64,000 nucleotides of DNA from Gemmobacter sp. 24YEA27 (GTDB lineage Bacteria > Pseudomonadota > Alphaproteobacteria > Rhodobacterales > Rhodobacteraceae): contig NZ_JASJPW010000004.1 of assembly GCF_030052995.1 (NCBI RefSeq), positions 62,001 through 126,000 of the forward strand, written 5' to 3'. Below, piece by piece: positions 36,029 to 44,781 of the stretch. A program made the translations under genes and the position numbers. The notes under the pieces were generated by a model. The model worked only from the letters and a program-made list of their open reading frames with translations. It made no database searches and was not told the DNA's origin. The stretch's first letter is position 1; the number at the start of each line of letters is the position of its first letter.

Positions 36029-36922
36029 TTACGCTGCGGCGAGGTGGGTCAACCAGGCCCGGAAGGTGGCCGGGCTGGCAATTCGTGCAGTGGCAGCGCT
36101 CGGGCTGTCCTGCGCTCCGATGCGGATCGAGAGCCCCCCCAGGGCATTGGCCGCCTTAAACATGGCCTCATCGGTGAGGTCATCGCCGGCAGCCAGGGGA
36201 TGTCGGCTGTTAAACGGCGGCGATGCCATAAGGTTCCGGAGCGCGGCCCCTTTGTCCGCACCGGCGGGGCAAAGTTCGATGACGCATTTCCCCTCCCGCA
36301 GCCGGTAGCCGGGCCCTGCAATACGCGCGGCCTCAGCCATGATCCGCTCCGCCTCTCCGCGCAGTTCGGGCGCCTGTCGATAATGCAGGGCGAAGGCGGC
36401 TCCCTTATCCTCGGTCAGAAGGCCGAGGCCTCGGGCCGCTGTGTTCATACGGGAAAAGGCTGCCTGAAACGATTGGGTTTCTCTTGTCGGTGCAGCAATC
36501 GCGGCAATCCCGACCCCGGCTGCTGTGCCAGGGCGCAGTTCGGCCCCGTGCAGCCCGGCCACAGTGAAATGATGACCGGGGAAATGATGGCCTGGGAACA
36601 GGGCGTCGACAAAAGCCACCTGGCGCCCGGTCACCAAAGCCAATGCGCCAGCTGTCCTTCTTTCCAGCTGCAGCAGCAAAGCACGCAGCCCCGGTTCCGC
36701 CACCACCTGATCCGGCGTTGCTGCCAGATCGAGCAAAGTTCCATCCAGATCCAGGAAGAGCGCAACATTGCCGGGGTCTGGCAGATTTGGCCCGTCCTCG
36801 GTGACCAGGACAGATGTCCGGGACGATAAGTCCGGCGGTTCTGAAAAGCCCTTACCTTCCGGCGGGACTTCCGGTGACGCTTCCTGTCGATTTTTAGCAA
36901 CCATATCCGGAATAGTGGGCAT
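36029..36922 (-). CDS. otsB: Trehalose-6-phosphate phosphatase
   Basis: HAD phosphatase removing phosphate from trehalose-6-phosphate. Motif I is ALFLDLDGTLLDLA, motif II LALVTGR, then VAGLHGAELRPG, Lys in TEDKGAAFALHYR, and motif IV PLAAGDDLTDEAMF; EGKCVIELCPAGADKGAAL is the family block. ATG 36922 gives 297 residues, slightly long because of a Pro-rich N-terminal tail; ATG 36904 is an alternative, and the frame is open far beyond. First gene of the otsB-GH15-otsA operon. It is divergent from the PNPOx-like stress gene. Confidence 0.85.
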   Translation of the reverse strand: MPTIPDMVAKNRQEASPEVPPEGKGFSEPPDLSSRTSVLVTEDGPNLPDPGNVALFLDLDGTLLDLAATPDQVVAEPGLRALLLQLERRTAGALALVTGRQVAFVDALFPGHHFPGHHFTVAGLHGAELRPGTAAGVGIAAIAAPTRETQSFQAAFSRMNTAARGLGLLTEDKGAAFALHYRQAPELRGEAERIMAEAARIAGPGYRLREGKCVIELCPAGADKGAALRNLMASPPFNSRHPLAAGDDLTDEAMFKAANALGGLSIRIGAQDSPSAATARIASPATFRAWLTHLAAA

Positions 36923-37134
36923 ATCCCACCCGGGTTGCAAACAGGGGCGCGGATCTTCGCCTGGCGATGCACCTGACGACGCAGCCGGGAACGCGTTCAA
37001 CAGGCGATGCAGGGCCACCCGACGACGGTTTCGCGCCTTGTGTGTTCTTCCTGGGCAGGCTGCGCCACACCGCGCCTCTGACGGGCATAAACCTGCTGAT
37101 CGCGCAAATCTTGCGCATCCGGGCCGGAGCGACG

Positions 37135-37159
37135 GGAACAGATCGGTCCTTCGCCAGTT
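37135..37159 (+). promoter_or_regulatory. Putative sigma-EcfG promoter of the PNPOx-like gene
   Basis: GGAAC (37135-37139), 16 bases, AGTT (37156-37159), 28 bases before ATG 37188. Confidence 0.45.
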
Positions 37160-37187
37160 CAGAACCCGACAGCAACAGGAGGACGTT

Positions 37188-37667
37188 ATGTCGACAGCCG
37201 CTGAACTGGAGACCAGACTCTGGAACGCCTTGCGCTCGGACCGTGTGCTCATGTTGGGCCTTGCGGGCAAGGATGACGGCCATACCCGGCCGATGACCGC
37301 AATCCTCGAGGACGAGGATCGAAGCCCGATCTGGTTCTTCACCAGCATCGACAACGAGATCGTGACTGCAGGTGGCGGGCGCGCAGTGGCGGCCTTTGTT
37401 TCAAAAGGCCATGATCTCTTTGCGACGATTCATGGCAAAGTGACCGTCGACACTGATCCGCTGGTGGTTGATCGCCTCTGGAACAGCATGATTGCAGCGT
37501 GGTTCGAGGGCAAGGGTGACCCGAAACTGCGCCTTCTGCGCCTGGATCCGGAAGGTGCGCAGATCTGGGAGAACGCCTCCTCGATCCTCGCGGGTTTCAA
37601 AGCGCTGTTCGGCGCAGACCCGAAGGAAGATTACAAGAGCAAGGTCGCCTCCGTCCCGTTGCGCTGA
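37188..37667 (+). CDS. Pyridoxamine-5'-phosphate-oxidase-fold general stress protein
   Basis: 159 residues with the split-barrel flavin-binding fold of the general stress protein 26 group: LETRLWNALRSDRVLMLG, RPMTAILEDEDRSPIWFFT, VAAFVSKGHDLFATIHGKVTVD and WFEGKGDPKLRLLRLDPEGAQIW. Such proteins bind FMN or F420-like flavins; the reaction is not established. ATG 37188 follows AGGAGGAC. The sigma-EcfG-type box upstream fits its name. Downstream is the decayed hipA. Confidence 0.8.
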   Translation: MSTAAELETRLWNALRSDRVLMLGLAGKDDGHTRPMTAILEDEDRSPIWFFTSIDNEIVTAGGGRAVAAFVSKGHDLFATIHGKVTVDTDPLVVDRLWNSMIAAWFEGKGDPKLRLLRLDPEGAQIWENASSILAGFKALFGADPKEDYKSKVASVPLR

Positions 37668-37854
37668 TGTGGTGCGCTGATGTGGTGCAATGCAAGCGGG
37701 GCCGGAACCCGGAAGGCCGCTGAAGATGTGAATGCCCGGCCAAATCAGGCCGGGCGCGCCTTTTGCACGCCGCTGTCAAGGTAAGGCGTACTGAAAGGGC
37801 TGGGAGATCACGGGATGTGTGATGGGCTGGCAGGACAGCCATCATAGCCCCGTA

Positions 37855-38460
37855 TCTTCAAAACGCTGATCGGCCGGTTGCCGGGTGGGATCGATCTGTC
37901 GGACAGCGTCGAGAACGAATTCTATAGCCTGACGCCTGCGAGATTTTTCGGCCGGCGGTCCGTCAGGCCGGAATGGAAGCTTTCGGTGAGACCAGGGCAT
38001 GGGTTCTCGTGCGTTTCGACCGGACCCGGACCCGTGACGGTCGCCTTTTGCACCTGCCGCAGGAAGACTGCTGCCAGGCATTGTGCATCCCGCCGACGCT
38101 GAAATACCAGAGCGACGGCGGCCCGGGATGGTGGCCACTACCGGATGACGCCACTTTACACATCGTGACTGCACAGCCGGCACCCGCTGCCGGCAGATCG
38201 AACAGAAGCAGATGAAGCTGGCGATGTCTGCCGGTGACAGCCGCCACTATCGCCCCGACAAGATCCAGGGGCGGGGTGTCCCGTGCAAGGGCAGTCACCA
38301 TCCTCGAGGAAGTCCGCAGCCGCTTTCCCCCAGCCCTGGACGAGGCGGCGAGCCAACTGCCCCAGGGGTTTTCCCGCCGCCGTCGTCAAGAGCGTTTCCG
38401 CCTGCGCAATATGGCGCAGCCGCAGCCTTCTGGCGCTCGGGGCGCAAATGGCCGGCCGCG
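37855..38460 (+). pseudogene. HipA-like toxin kinase remnant
   Basis: Pieces of a HipA-family serine/threonine kinase lie in order across three frames: LPGGIDLSDSVENEFYSL (HipA N-terminal/ATP-lobe block), AFGETRAWVLVRFDRTR, GRLLHLPQEDCCQALCIPP and KYQSDGGPG; then LAMSAGDSRHYRPDKIQGR and EEVRSRFPPALDEAASQLPQG near the C-terminus. The catalytic core between KYQSDGGPG (about 38128) and the C-terminal block (about 38212) is almost wholly missing, so there is an internal deletion of some 100 residues plus several frameshifts. No hipB partner is visible. It fills the gap between the stress gene and the SDR. Confidence 0.65.
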
Positions 38461-38473
38461 CGGCGGGGCCCGG

Positions 38474-39210
38474 TCAGATCATGCCGCCATTGGCGCGCAG
38501 CACCTGGCCGTTGATCCAGCCGCCATCCGGGCCGACCAGGAAGGCGACCACGGCTGCGATGTCTTCGGGGCTGCCGAGCCGTTCGAGCGGGTTCATCTTC
38601 GCCAGATGCCCGACAAGCTCGGGCGTTTTGCCATCAAGAAACAGCGCGGTCGCGGTCGGCCCGGGCGCGACGGCATTGACGGTGATCGAGCGGCCCCGCA
38701 ATTCCTTGGCCAGAATGCCGGTCAGCGTCTCAACTGCGGCTTTGGTGGCAGCGTAAATGCCGTAGGTTTCAAGTTTAAGCCCCACCACGCTGGTTGAAAA
38801 ATTGACGATGCGCCCGCCGTCGCGCAGGCGTCTTGCCGCCTCGCGCAGGGTGTGGATCGTGCCTCTCAGGTTGATGTCGATCTGGCTGTCGATCAGCGCG
38901 TCTTCGCTCTGGCCGATCGGGGCCAGCTTCATGATTCCGGCATTGTTGACGAGAACATCAATACCTCCGAAAGCGGTCTCGACAGTGTCGAACATACGGG
39001 TGACAGCGCGGGCATCACTTACATCGGCCTGGACGGTGAGGGCCCTGCCGCCCGCTTTTTCGACAGCGGCCGCAAGCTCTTCAGCAGGCCGACCGAGCCT
39101 GCGTAATTGATGACGACGGTGTAGCCGTCGGCGGCAAGGTGACGGGCGATGGCCGCGCCGATGCCGCGAGACGCGCCGGTGACAAGGGCGACCTTATTGG
39201 TATCAGTCAT
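38474..39210 (-). CDS. SDR-family oxidoreductase (one frameshift)
   Basis: Classical SDR of about 245 residues: [28 protein letters not shown], catalytic Ser in VNFSTSVVG and YAATK; C-terminal [20 protein letters not shown]. The frame changes at about 39105, just after VVINYAG. ATG 39210 follows GGAGA. It is divergent from a LysR-type regulator 160 bases away, the usual arrangement for a LysR target gene, so it is probably controlled by it. Substrate unknown. Confidence 0.8.
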
Positions 39211-39370
39211 TTCATTTCTCCTGTGTTCAGCGTCCATGCGCCGGATTGCAGGAAATATGCGCCTTTCTTTGAATTGAATAATCACCTATGTTTTGGCATC
39301 ACTATTCCACTGTAGCGAACAAAAGCGGGACGGCATTCGCAGCACCCGCGCGGGAAACAGAGCAGAGACG

Positions 39371-40270
39371 ATGGACCGACTGGACGCGATGCGGCTCTTC
39401 ACGCGGGTCGTCGAAAGACGGAGCTTCACCCAGGCGGCTTTTGATCTCGACATTCCGCGCTCAACCGCGACCCAGGTGATCCGGCAGATGGAGGACCGCC
39501 TCGGAGCGCGGCTGCTTCAGCGCACGACGCGCAGCGTGCGGCCGACCCTCGACGGCGAGGCATATTACCGGTGCTGCATCACAATTCTTGCCGATGTCGA
39601 GAATGCCGAAGGGGCTTTTGCCGGTGCAACGCCAGAAGGACCGCTGCGCGTAGATGTACATGGCACATTGGCGCGCCACTTCATTCTGCCAGCCCTGCCG
39701 CAGTTTCTGGAGCGCTATCCCGGGATCGCACTTTACTTGAGCGAGGGCGACCGGCTGGCAGATCTTGTGCGCGAGGGGATCGATTGCGTGCTGCGTGTCG
39801 GCCAGCCGCAGGACAGCGAGATGATCCTGCGCCGTCTCGCCAGCCTGGCAGAGGTCACCCTTGCCTCACCGGATTATCTGGCCCGGTTCGGCAATCCCGC
39901 TGATGTTGACGCCCTTGCCGGCGGCCATCGCATGATCGGATTTCACTCGACTGCCACCGGGCGGCTGATGCCGCTGGAGTTTTCGGTTGGCGGCAAGGTG
40001 CGCGAGGTGGTCCTGCCGACAACGCTTACCGTCAATGCCGCCGAAAGCTATGTGGCGGCCGCCAGGCTGGGCCTCGGAGTGATCCAGGTGCCGCATTACC
40101 ATGCCGAAGCCGCGATTGCTGCCGGCGATTTGGTCGAGGTACTGCCGGCCAGCCTGCCGCCACCCCTACCTGTTTCGCTTCTCTATCCCACCAACCGGCA
40201 GCTGTCGCCCCGGGTGCGATTGTTCATCGACTGGGCGGCGCAGCAGTTTGCCAGCGGGCAGCGGGCCTGA
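39371..40270 (+). CDS. LysR-family transcriptional regulator
   Basis: 299 intact residues. N-terminal winged helix DRLDAMRLFTRVVERRSFTQAA and FDLDIPRSTATQVIRQMEDRL, followed by a two-lobe substrate-binding domain (GPLRVDVHGTLARHFILPAL, EGIDCVLRVGQP, GLGVIQVPHYHAEAA). The ATG at 39371 starts directly at the DNA-binding domain. Members of this MDRLDAMRLF subgroup usually control a divergent oxidoreductase, here the SDR at 38474-39210. The intergenic region 39211-39370 should hold the operator. Confidence 0.85.
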   Translation: MDRLDAMRLFTRVVERRSFTQAAFDLDIPRSTATQVIRQMEDRLGARLLQRTTRSVRPTLDGEAYYRCCITILADVENAEGAFAGATPEGPLRVDVHGTLARHFILPALPQFLERYPGIALYLSEGDRLADLVREGIDCVLRVGQPQDSEMILRRLASLAEVTLASPDYLARFGNPADVDALAGGHRMIGFHSTATGRLMPLEFSVGGKVREVVLPTTLTVNAAESYVAAARLGLGVIQVPHYHAEAAIAAGDLVEVLPASLPPPLPVSLLYPTNRQLSPRVRLFIDWAAQQFASGQRA

Positions 40271-40314
40271 CACTCGCGCCTGATGCACGGGCCGGGCCCT
40301 TGCCGGTATGGGGT

Positions 40315-40878
40315 TCAGAACGTCCGGCCAAGCATCGTGGCCCGTTCCAGCAGGCCGGAGCGACTGCTTTCTGACCCTGTACTGCCATGCAGAAGCTCCA
40401 GAGACGCGTCCGCTATACCGCAATAATTGAGGACGCCCTGCACCAGCTGTGTCTGCATGGCGCTGTCATAGCTGCGCTTCGCATATTGCCCGGCATCGGC
40501 TGAGGCGAGGCCGATCATCAGGGCCTTGTTATGTGTCAGTTTGCGCGCGCCATAGGCCCAGTCACGGTTCCAGACCCGGTCGATCCAGCCCTTGCTCGTG
40601 GCTGGCAGCGACCACCACCAGACCGGAAACACAAAGGCGAGCGCGTCGTTTCTCGTGACGCGCGCCTGTTCGGCCAGAACGGCGGGGCTGTAGATTTTAC
40701 CGGGCGCATCACGATCAGGCTCGTCTTCTACGCCCAGGCGCGGATCAAAGCCTTCCGCACGCAGATCGGCGATTTCGGCCTGATGCCCAGCCTCTTGCAG
40801 TCCGGCGACAAAACGGTCGAGAACCGCGCCGCAGAACGAATTCCGGCGCGGATGATCAAAAACGACCAGGACGTTCAA
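40315..40878 (-). CDS. NAD(P)H dehydrogenase (quinone)/flavodoxin-2-type oxidoreductase
   Basis: 187 intact residues. Flavodoxin-like fold: NVLVVFDHPRRNSFCGAVLD (FMN phosphate site), FVFPVWWWSLPATSKGWIDRV (flavin ring site) and LMIGLASADAGQYAKRSY. Related to KefF/NQO-type enzymes that reduce quinones or azo compounds with two electrons. It converges with the LysR gene; the hydrophobic/Trp-rich loop is complete so the enzyme should be active. It stands 66 bases downstream of the ABC operon on the same strand and could be its last gene. Confidence 0.8.
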   Translation of the reverse strand: MNVLVVFDHPRRNSFCGAVLDRFVAGLQEAGHQAEIADLRAEGFDPRLGVEDEPDRDAPGKIYSPAVLAEQARVTRNDALAFVFPVWWWSLPATSKGWIDRVWNRDWAYGARKLTHNKALMIGLASADAGQYAKRSYDSAMQTQLVQGVLNYCGIADASLELLHGSTGSESSRSGLLERATMLGRTF

Positions 40879-40944
40879 ATCGGGCCTCCATACTTTTGTG
40901 ATGCGTCATCTGGCACAGCCGGTTCCGGCAGCGCCCGTGACCGC

Positions 40945-41991
40945 TCAGGGCAGAATCCAGGGCTGCCGCAGGATGCGGAGAGAGACCTGGTCTCCCGGAC
41001 GCAGATCCGCGGTCAGGTCGGGGGCCTGCCGCACCAGAATTCGGGCACCGGATGCGAGGCAGACCAGGATTTCGACGACTGGTCCCAGGAACACGATGTC
41101 GGTAATGGTGCCGGTCAGGGCGGCGGTTCCGGGGTCGCTGCGCAGAACGGTGAAATCTTCGGGCCGGAACAGGGCCGCGCCCTTGCCAGGCTGAAAGCCT
41201 GGCGTTCCGGTGGAATCCTCACCCGCCAGGGCGACAGCAGGGTGCGCCTCGCCAAACATCTCTGCCGGCAAGAGGTTCGAATGGCCGACAAAGCCCGCGA
41301 CAAACGCGCTGCCTGGCTTCTGGTAGATCTCTCCTGGCGTCGCGAACTGTTCGACCGTGCCATTGTGAAAGACCGCGATGCGATCAGAAAGCCGCATCGC
41401 CTCTTCCTGATCATGGGTGACGTAAAGGATCGTGGCGCCGGTGCTGTCATGGATCCGTCTGATCTCGCGCTGCAGATCCAGTTTCAGGCTCTGATCCAGC
41501 GCGGCCAGCGGTTCATCCATCAGCAGCATCTCCGGCTCGTAGGCCAGGGCGCGCGCCAGGGCGACCCTTTGCTGCTGCCCGCCCGAAAGAGCAGTCGGCC
41601 GGCGATCCGCGAATTCCTCAAGCCGCACAAGCGCCAGCATCTCCTCGAGCCGCCGCTTTTGCCGCTGCCGGTCCCATTTGCGCATCTTCATCGGAAAGGC
41701 GATGTTTTCTGCGACAGTCAGATGCGGGATCAGCGTGTATCTCTGGAAGACCATGCCGATATTGCGCAGGTTCGGCGCCACTGGCAGCAGCGAGTCACCC
41801 GCAAGCCGGATATCCCCGGTGCTGGGTGTTTCAAGCCCTGCGATCATATAGAGCAGCGTCGATTTGCCCGAGCCGGACGGGCCCAGAAAGGTGACGAATT
41901 CGCCGCGTCCGATCTCCAGGCTGACATCGCGCACGGCAATGCTTTGGCCAAAAGATTTGCTGAGCGCGTCAATTGAAAGCCAGGCTGTCAT
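40945..41991 (-). CDS. Polyamine-type ABC transporter ATPase
   Basis: PotA-like ATPase: Walker A GPSGSGKSTL, Q-loop FQRYTLIPHL, signature LSGGQQQRVAL, Walker B MLLMDEPLAALD, His in YVTHDQEEAM, then a TOBE-type C-terminal domain (LFRPEDFTVLRSD). 348 intact residues. It overlaps the permease stop by ATGA. It powers the importer made with the two permeases and binding protein upstream; substrates of this family include polyamines, opines and small organic cations or acids. Confidence 0.85.
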   Translation of the reverse strand: MTAWLSIDALSKSFGQSIAVRDVSLEIGRGEFVTFLGPSGSGKSTLLYMIAGLETPSTGDIRLAGDSLLPVAPNLRNIGMVFQRYTLIPHLTVAENIAFPMKMRKWDRQRQKRRLEEMLALVRLEEFADRRPTALSGGQQQRVALARALAYEPEMLLMDEPLAALDQSLKLDLQREIRRIHDSTGATILYVTHDQEEAMRLSDRIAVFHNGTVEQFATPGEIYQKPGSAFVAGFVGHSNLLPAEMFGEAHPAVALAGEDSTGTPGFQPGKGAALFRPEDFTVLRSDPGTAALTGTITDIVFLGPVVEILVCLASGARILVRQAPDLTADLRPGDQVSLRILRQPWILP

Positions 41992-42785
41992 CTGCCCCTC
42001 CGGGTCAGGATTGCCGCGATCAGCAGCAGGATCAGGGAAAAGGCCAGCACCATCGTCGAGGCCACCGCAATCACCGGCGTCAGGTCCTGGCGCAGCGTGG
42101 TCCAGAGCTTGACCGGCAGGGTTTGCAGGTTCGGGCCCGCCATGAAGATCGAGATGACGATCTCGTCCCAGGAAATCAGGAAGGCGAAGATCACCGCTGT
42201 GATGATGCTGAGACGAATGGACGGAAAGGTCACATGCAGCCGCGCCCGCCAGCGGCTGGCGCCGCAAAGGACGGCTGCGTCCTCAAGCGAGGGATCAAAG
42301 CTGTTCAGCCCGTTCACAAGGATGATCACGGTGAAGGGCAGGGCCACGATGGCATGGGACAGCACGAAGCCAATGAATGTGTCATTCAGCCCGGCCCGCA
42401 GCGCGAGAGAATAGATCCCCACGGCCAGAACGACCACCGGCAGCACCATCGGCATCAAAAGCAACATATGCAGCCACCAGGCCCCGCGCAGCCTGCCGCG
42501 GCTCATCGCAAGGGCTGCACCCAGACCGAAGACCACCGCGATCACCGCCGCAGCAAGCCCGACCCGCAGGCTGGCACCGAGGGCCGCAAACCAGCCGGGA
42601 TCGGCGAAAAACGCCTCATACCATTTCAGCGTCCATCCCGGCGGCGGGAAGATCAGCCAGCGGGACGATCCGAAGGACAAAAGCACGATGAAAACGACCG
42701 GCAGCAGCAGGAAGGCGGCCACCAGAAGCCCGATCGCAACCAGGACCCAGCGGAGGGCGCCGAGATGGCGGAAATCCAATAACAT
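41988..42785 (-). CDS. Polyamine-type ABC transporter permease (PotC-like)
   Basis: 265 residues, six membrane segments; N-terminal LVAIGLLVAAFLLLPVVFIVLLSF, the periplasmic block WTLKWYEAFFADPGWFAAL typical of PotC-like subunits, and the EAA loop LEDAAVLCGASRWRARLHVTFP. ATG 42785 shares bases with the stop of the upstream permease (TGATG), so translation is coupled. Together they form the inner-membrane channel. No disruption. Confidence 0.85.
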   Translation of the reverse strand: MLLDFRHLGALRWVLVAIGLLVAAFLLLPVVFIVLLSFGSSRWLIFPPPGWTLKWYEAFFADPGWFAALGASLRVGLAAAVIAVVFGLGAALAMSRGRLRGAWWLHMLLLMPMVLPVVVLAVGIYSLALRAGLNDTFIGFVLSHAIVALPFTVIILVNGLNSFDPSLEDAAVLCGASRWRARLHVTFPSIRLSIITAVIFAFLISWDEIVISIFMAGPNLQTLPVKLWTTLRQDLTPVIAVASTMVLAFSLILLLIAAILTRRGR

Positions 42786-43696
42786 CAGCGGCCTCCCTTT
42801 GCGGAGCGCAGCGGGTCGAACAGGCGCAGTTGCAGGGCATAGGCCGCAAGCGTGATGGCAAAGAGGATAAAGGCTGCCGCCGCGCCGAGGCCCCAGCGAA
42901 GCAGGGATTGCACCAGATGCACGATCAGCTCGGCCAGCATCATGGTTGAACTGCCGCCCAGCATCACGGGCGTGATGAAATAGCCCAGCGACATGACAAA
43001 GACCATCAGGGCGCCCGCCGCGATCCCCGGCGCGCAGGCCGGCAGGAAGACATGCAAGAAGCACTGCCATCGGTTTGCGCCGCAAAGCGCGGCGGCCCGC
43101 AACAGGCCCGGCTCGATCGCGCGCATCGTGCTGAGCAGGGGAAAGATCACGAAAGGCAGCAGGATATAGGTCATGCCGATCACGACCCCGGTCATATTGT
43201 TGACAAGGCTCAGCGGCTCCGAGATGAGGCCAAGCCCTTTCAGCATCCGGTTGATCACGCCATTGGACTGCAACAGGATCAGCCAGGCAAAGCTGCGCGT
43301 CAGCAGGCTGGTCCACATCGAGATGAAGATCAGCCCCAGAAGCGCCATGCCCCAGAACCGGTTTGAAACCGCAATCAGCCAGGCGACGGGAAAGCCTATC
43401 AGCACCGTCACCACGGTCACCACCGATGCGATGGTGAATGTGTTGAGCAAAACCGTGCGATAGGCCCCCGATTGCAGCAATTCGGCATAATTCCCGAGCC
43501 CGGCTTCGGGCTCGAGAATGCTTCTGGCCAGCAGCAGCGCGACCGGCAGGATGAAGAAAAACAGAACCAGAAGCAGCGCCGGAACCGCAAGGGTCGCGGT
43601 CGCTCCCCCAAGCCTTGCGCGCAGCCCCGCGCCCCGGCCCCGGGAGGCAGGGCCGGACAGTGGCACGGAGCGGGTCTCGTCAGGGCCTGTCTGCAT
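42785..43696 (-). CDS. Polyamine-type ABC transporter permease (PotB-like)
   Basis: 303 residues. A basic cytoplasmic N-terminus, then LAVPALLLVLFFFILPVALLL, further membrane segments with VAWLIAVSNRFWGMALLG and the EAA loop PGLLRAAALCGANRWQCFLHVFLP. ATG 43696 starts 22 bases after the binding-protein stop. It is the partner of the PotC-like permease. Intact. Confidence 0.85.
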   Translation of the reverse strand: MQTGPDETRSVPLSGPASRGRGAGLRARLGGATATLAVPALLLVLFFFILPVALLLARSILEPEAGLGNYAELLQSGAYRTVLLNTFTIASVVTVVTVLIGFPVAWLIAVSNRFWGMALLGLIFISMWTSLLTRSFAWLILLQSNGVINRMLKGLGLISEPLSLVNNMTGVVIGMTYILLPFVIFPLLSTMRAIEPGLLRAAALCGANRWQCFLHVFLPACAPGIAAGALMVFVMSLGYFITPVMLGGSSTMMLAELIVHLVQSLLRWGLGAAAAFILFAITLAAYALQLRLFDPLRSAKGGR

Positions 43697-43718
43697 CTGT
43701 TTTTCCCCTCATGACGGA

Positions 43719-44748
43719 TCAGCCTGCCTGCCACTCATACCAGCGCGCGCTGATTGCGTCGCGATTTGCGGCCCACCAGGCGATGTCCAGCGGCACATTC
43801 TGCGCTGCATGTTCACTGGGCTGATAGGGCAGGATCTCTGCCGCCAGCTCAGGGATCGCGCCGGGATTGGTCGGCCCATAGGCCGAGAGATTGGCCATGC
43901 GGGCCTGGCCTTCTGCGCTGCCCGCATAGGCAAGAAAGCGCATCGCCGCCTCTTTGTTCGGCGTGCCTTTGGGCACGACCAGCACATCGGCCGCGACCAG
44001 GTTCTGATCCCAGGAGATGCCGATATCCAGCCCATCCTGGATCAACGACCAGAGACGCCCGCTCCAGAGCATCCCGATCTTGGTCTCGCCCGAAGCGACC
44101 AGCTGCTGCGATTCCGCGCCGCTGCTGTACCAGACGATCTGGGATTTGATCTCGTCGAGTTTCCTGAACGCGCGGTCCAGATCGAGGGGATAGAGATCCT
44201 CGGGCTTTACGCCATCTGCCAGCAGTGGCACCTCCAAGAGGCCCGGCCCGACCCATTTGTAATAGGCGCGTTTGCCCGGGAATTTTTCGAGATCGAAAAG
44301 ATCCGCCCAGCCTGCGGGCTCGGTATCGAAGCTGTCTTTGACAAAGCCGAGCACATGGGTCGAGACATAGCTGCCGATGGTGTAATCGGTCACAAAGCGC
44401 GGGTCATGCGAGTCGCGGTCGATGATCGAGAAATCCAGTTTCTCCAGCAGCCCCGCATTGCCGGCAAAGACGCCGAAGTCATGTTCGACATCAACCACGT
44501 CCCAGGTGACATTGCCGGCCTCGACCATCGCCTGCAGCTTGCCGTAATCCGAGGGCCGCCGGGGCCACTTTGATCCCGGTCGCCTCGGTGAAGGGGCCGA
44601 TCCATGCCTCTTCCTGCGCGGCCTGGGTGGTGCCGCCCCAGCTGATGAAATTGACCACTTTACCATCGGCCAGGGCGCTGCGCGCGCCGATCAGGGCCAG
44701 TGCGGTGCCCGAGCCGAGAGCGGCAAGGAGAGAACGTCGGTTTATCAT
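43719..44748 (-). CDS. Polyamine-type periplasmic binding protein (one frameshift)
   Basis: ATG 44748 starts a twin-arginine-like signal MINRRSLLAALGSGTALAL ending ARSALA. Mature N-terminus KVVNFISWGGTTQAAQEEA; later LQAMVEAGNVTWDVVDVEH, IGSYVSTHVLGFVKD, WADLFDLEKFPGKRAYY, WSGRLWSLIQDG and VPKGTPNKEAAMRFLAYA, the pattern of PotD-like proteins. The frame changes at about 44560 (after EATGIKV). Repaired length about 343 residues. Ligand unknown; the M19 peptidase and amidohydrolase in the same operon suggest an amide- or dipeptide-like nitrogen compound. Confidence 0.8.
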
Positions 44749-44781
44749 GGGTTTCTGTCCTGTTTTCGGTATGAGGGGAAA

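Noticed and set aside
36923..37134. Sigma-EcfG promoter for the trehalose operon
   Set aside because: No GTTCC with AACN 16-17 bases away on this side; GGAAC at 36981 has no -10 partner in the right direction.
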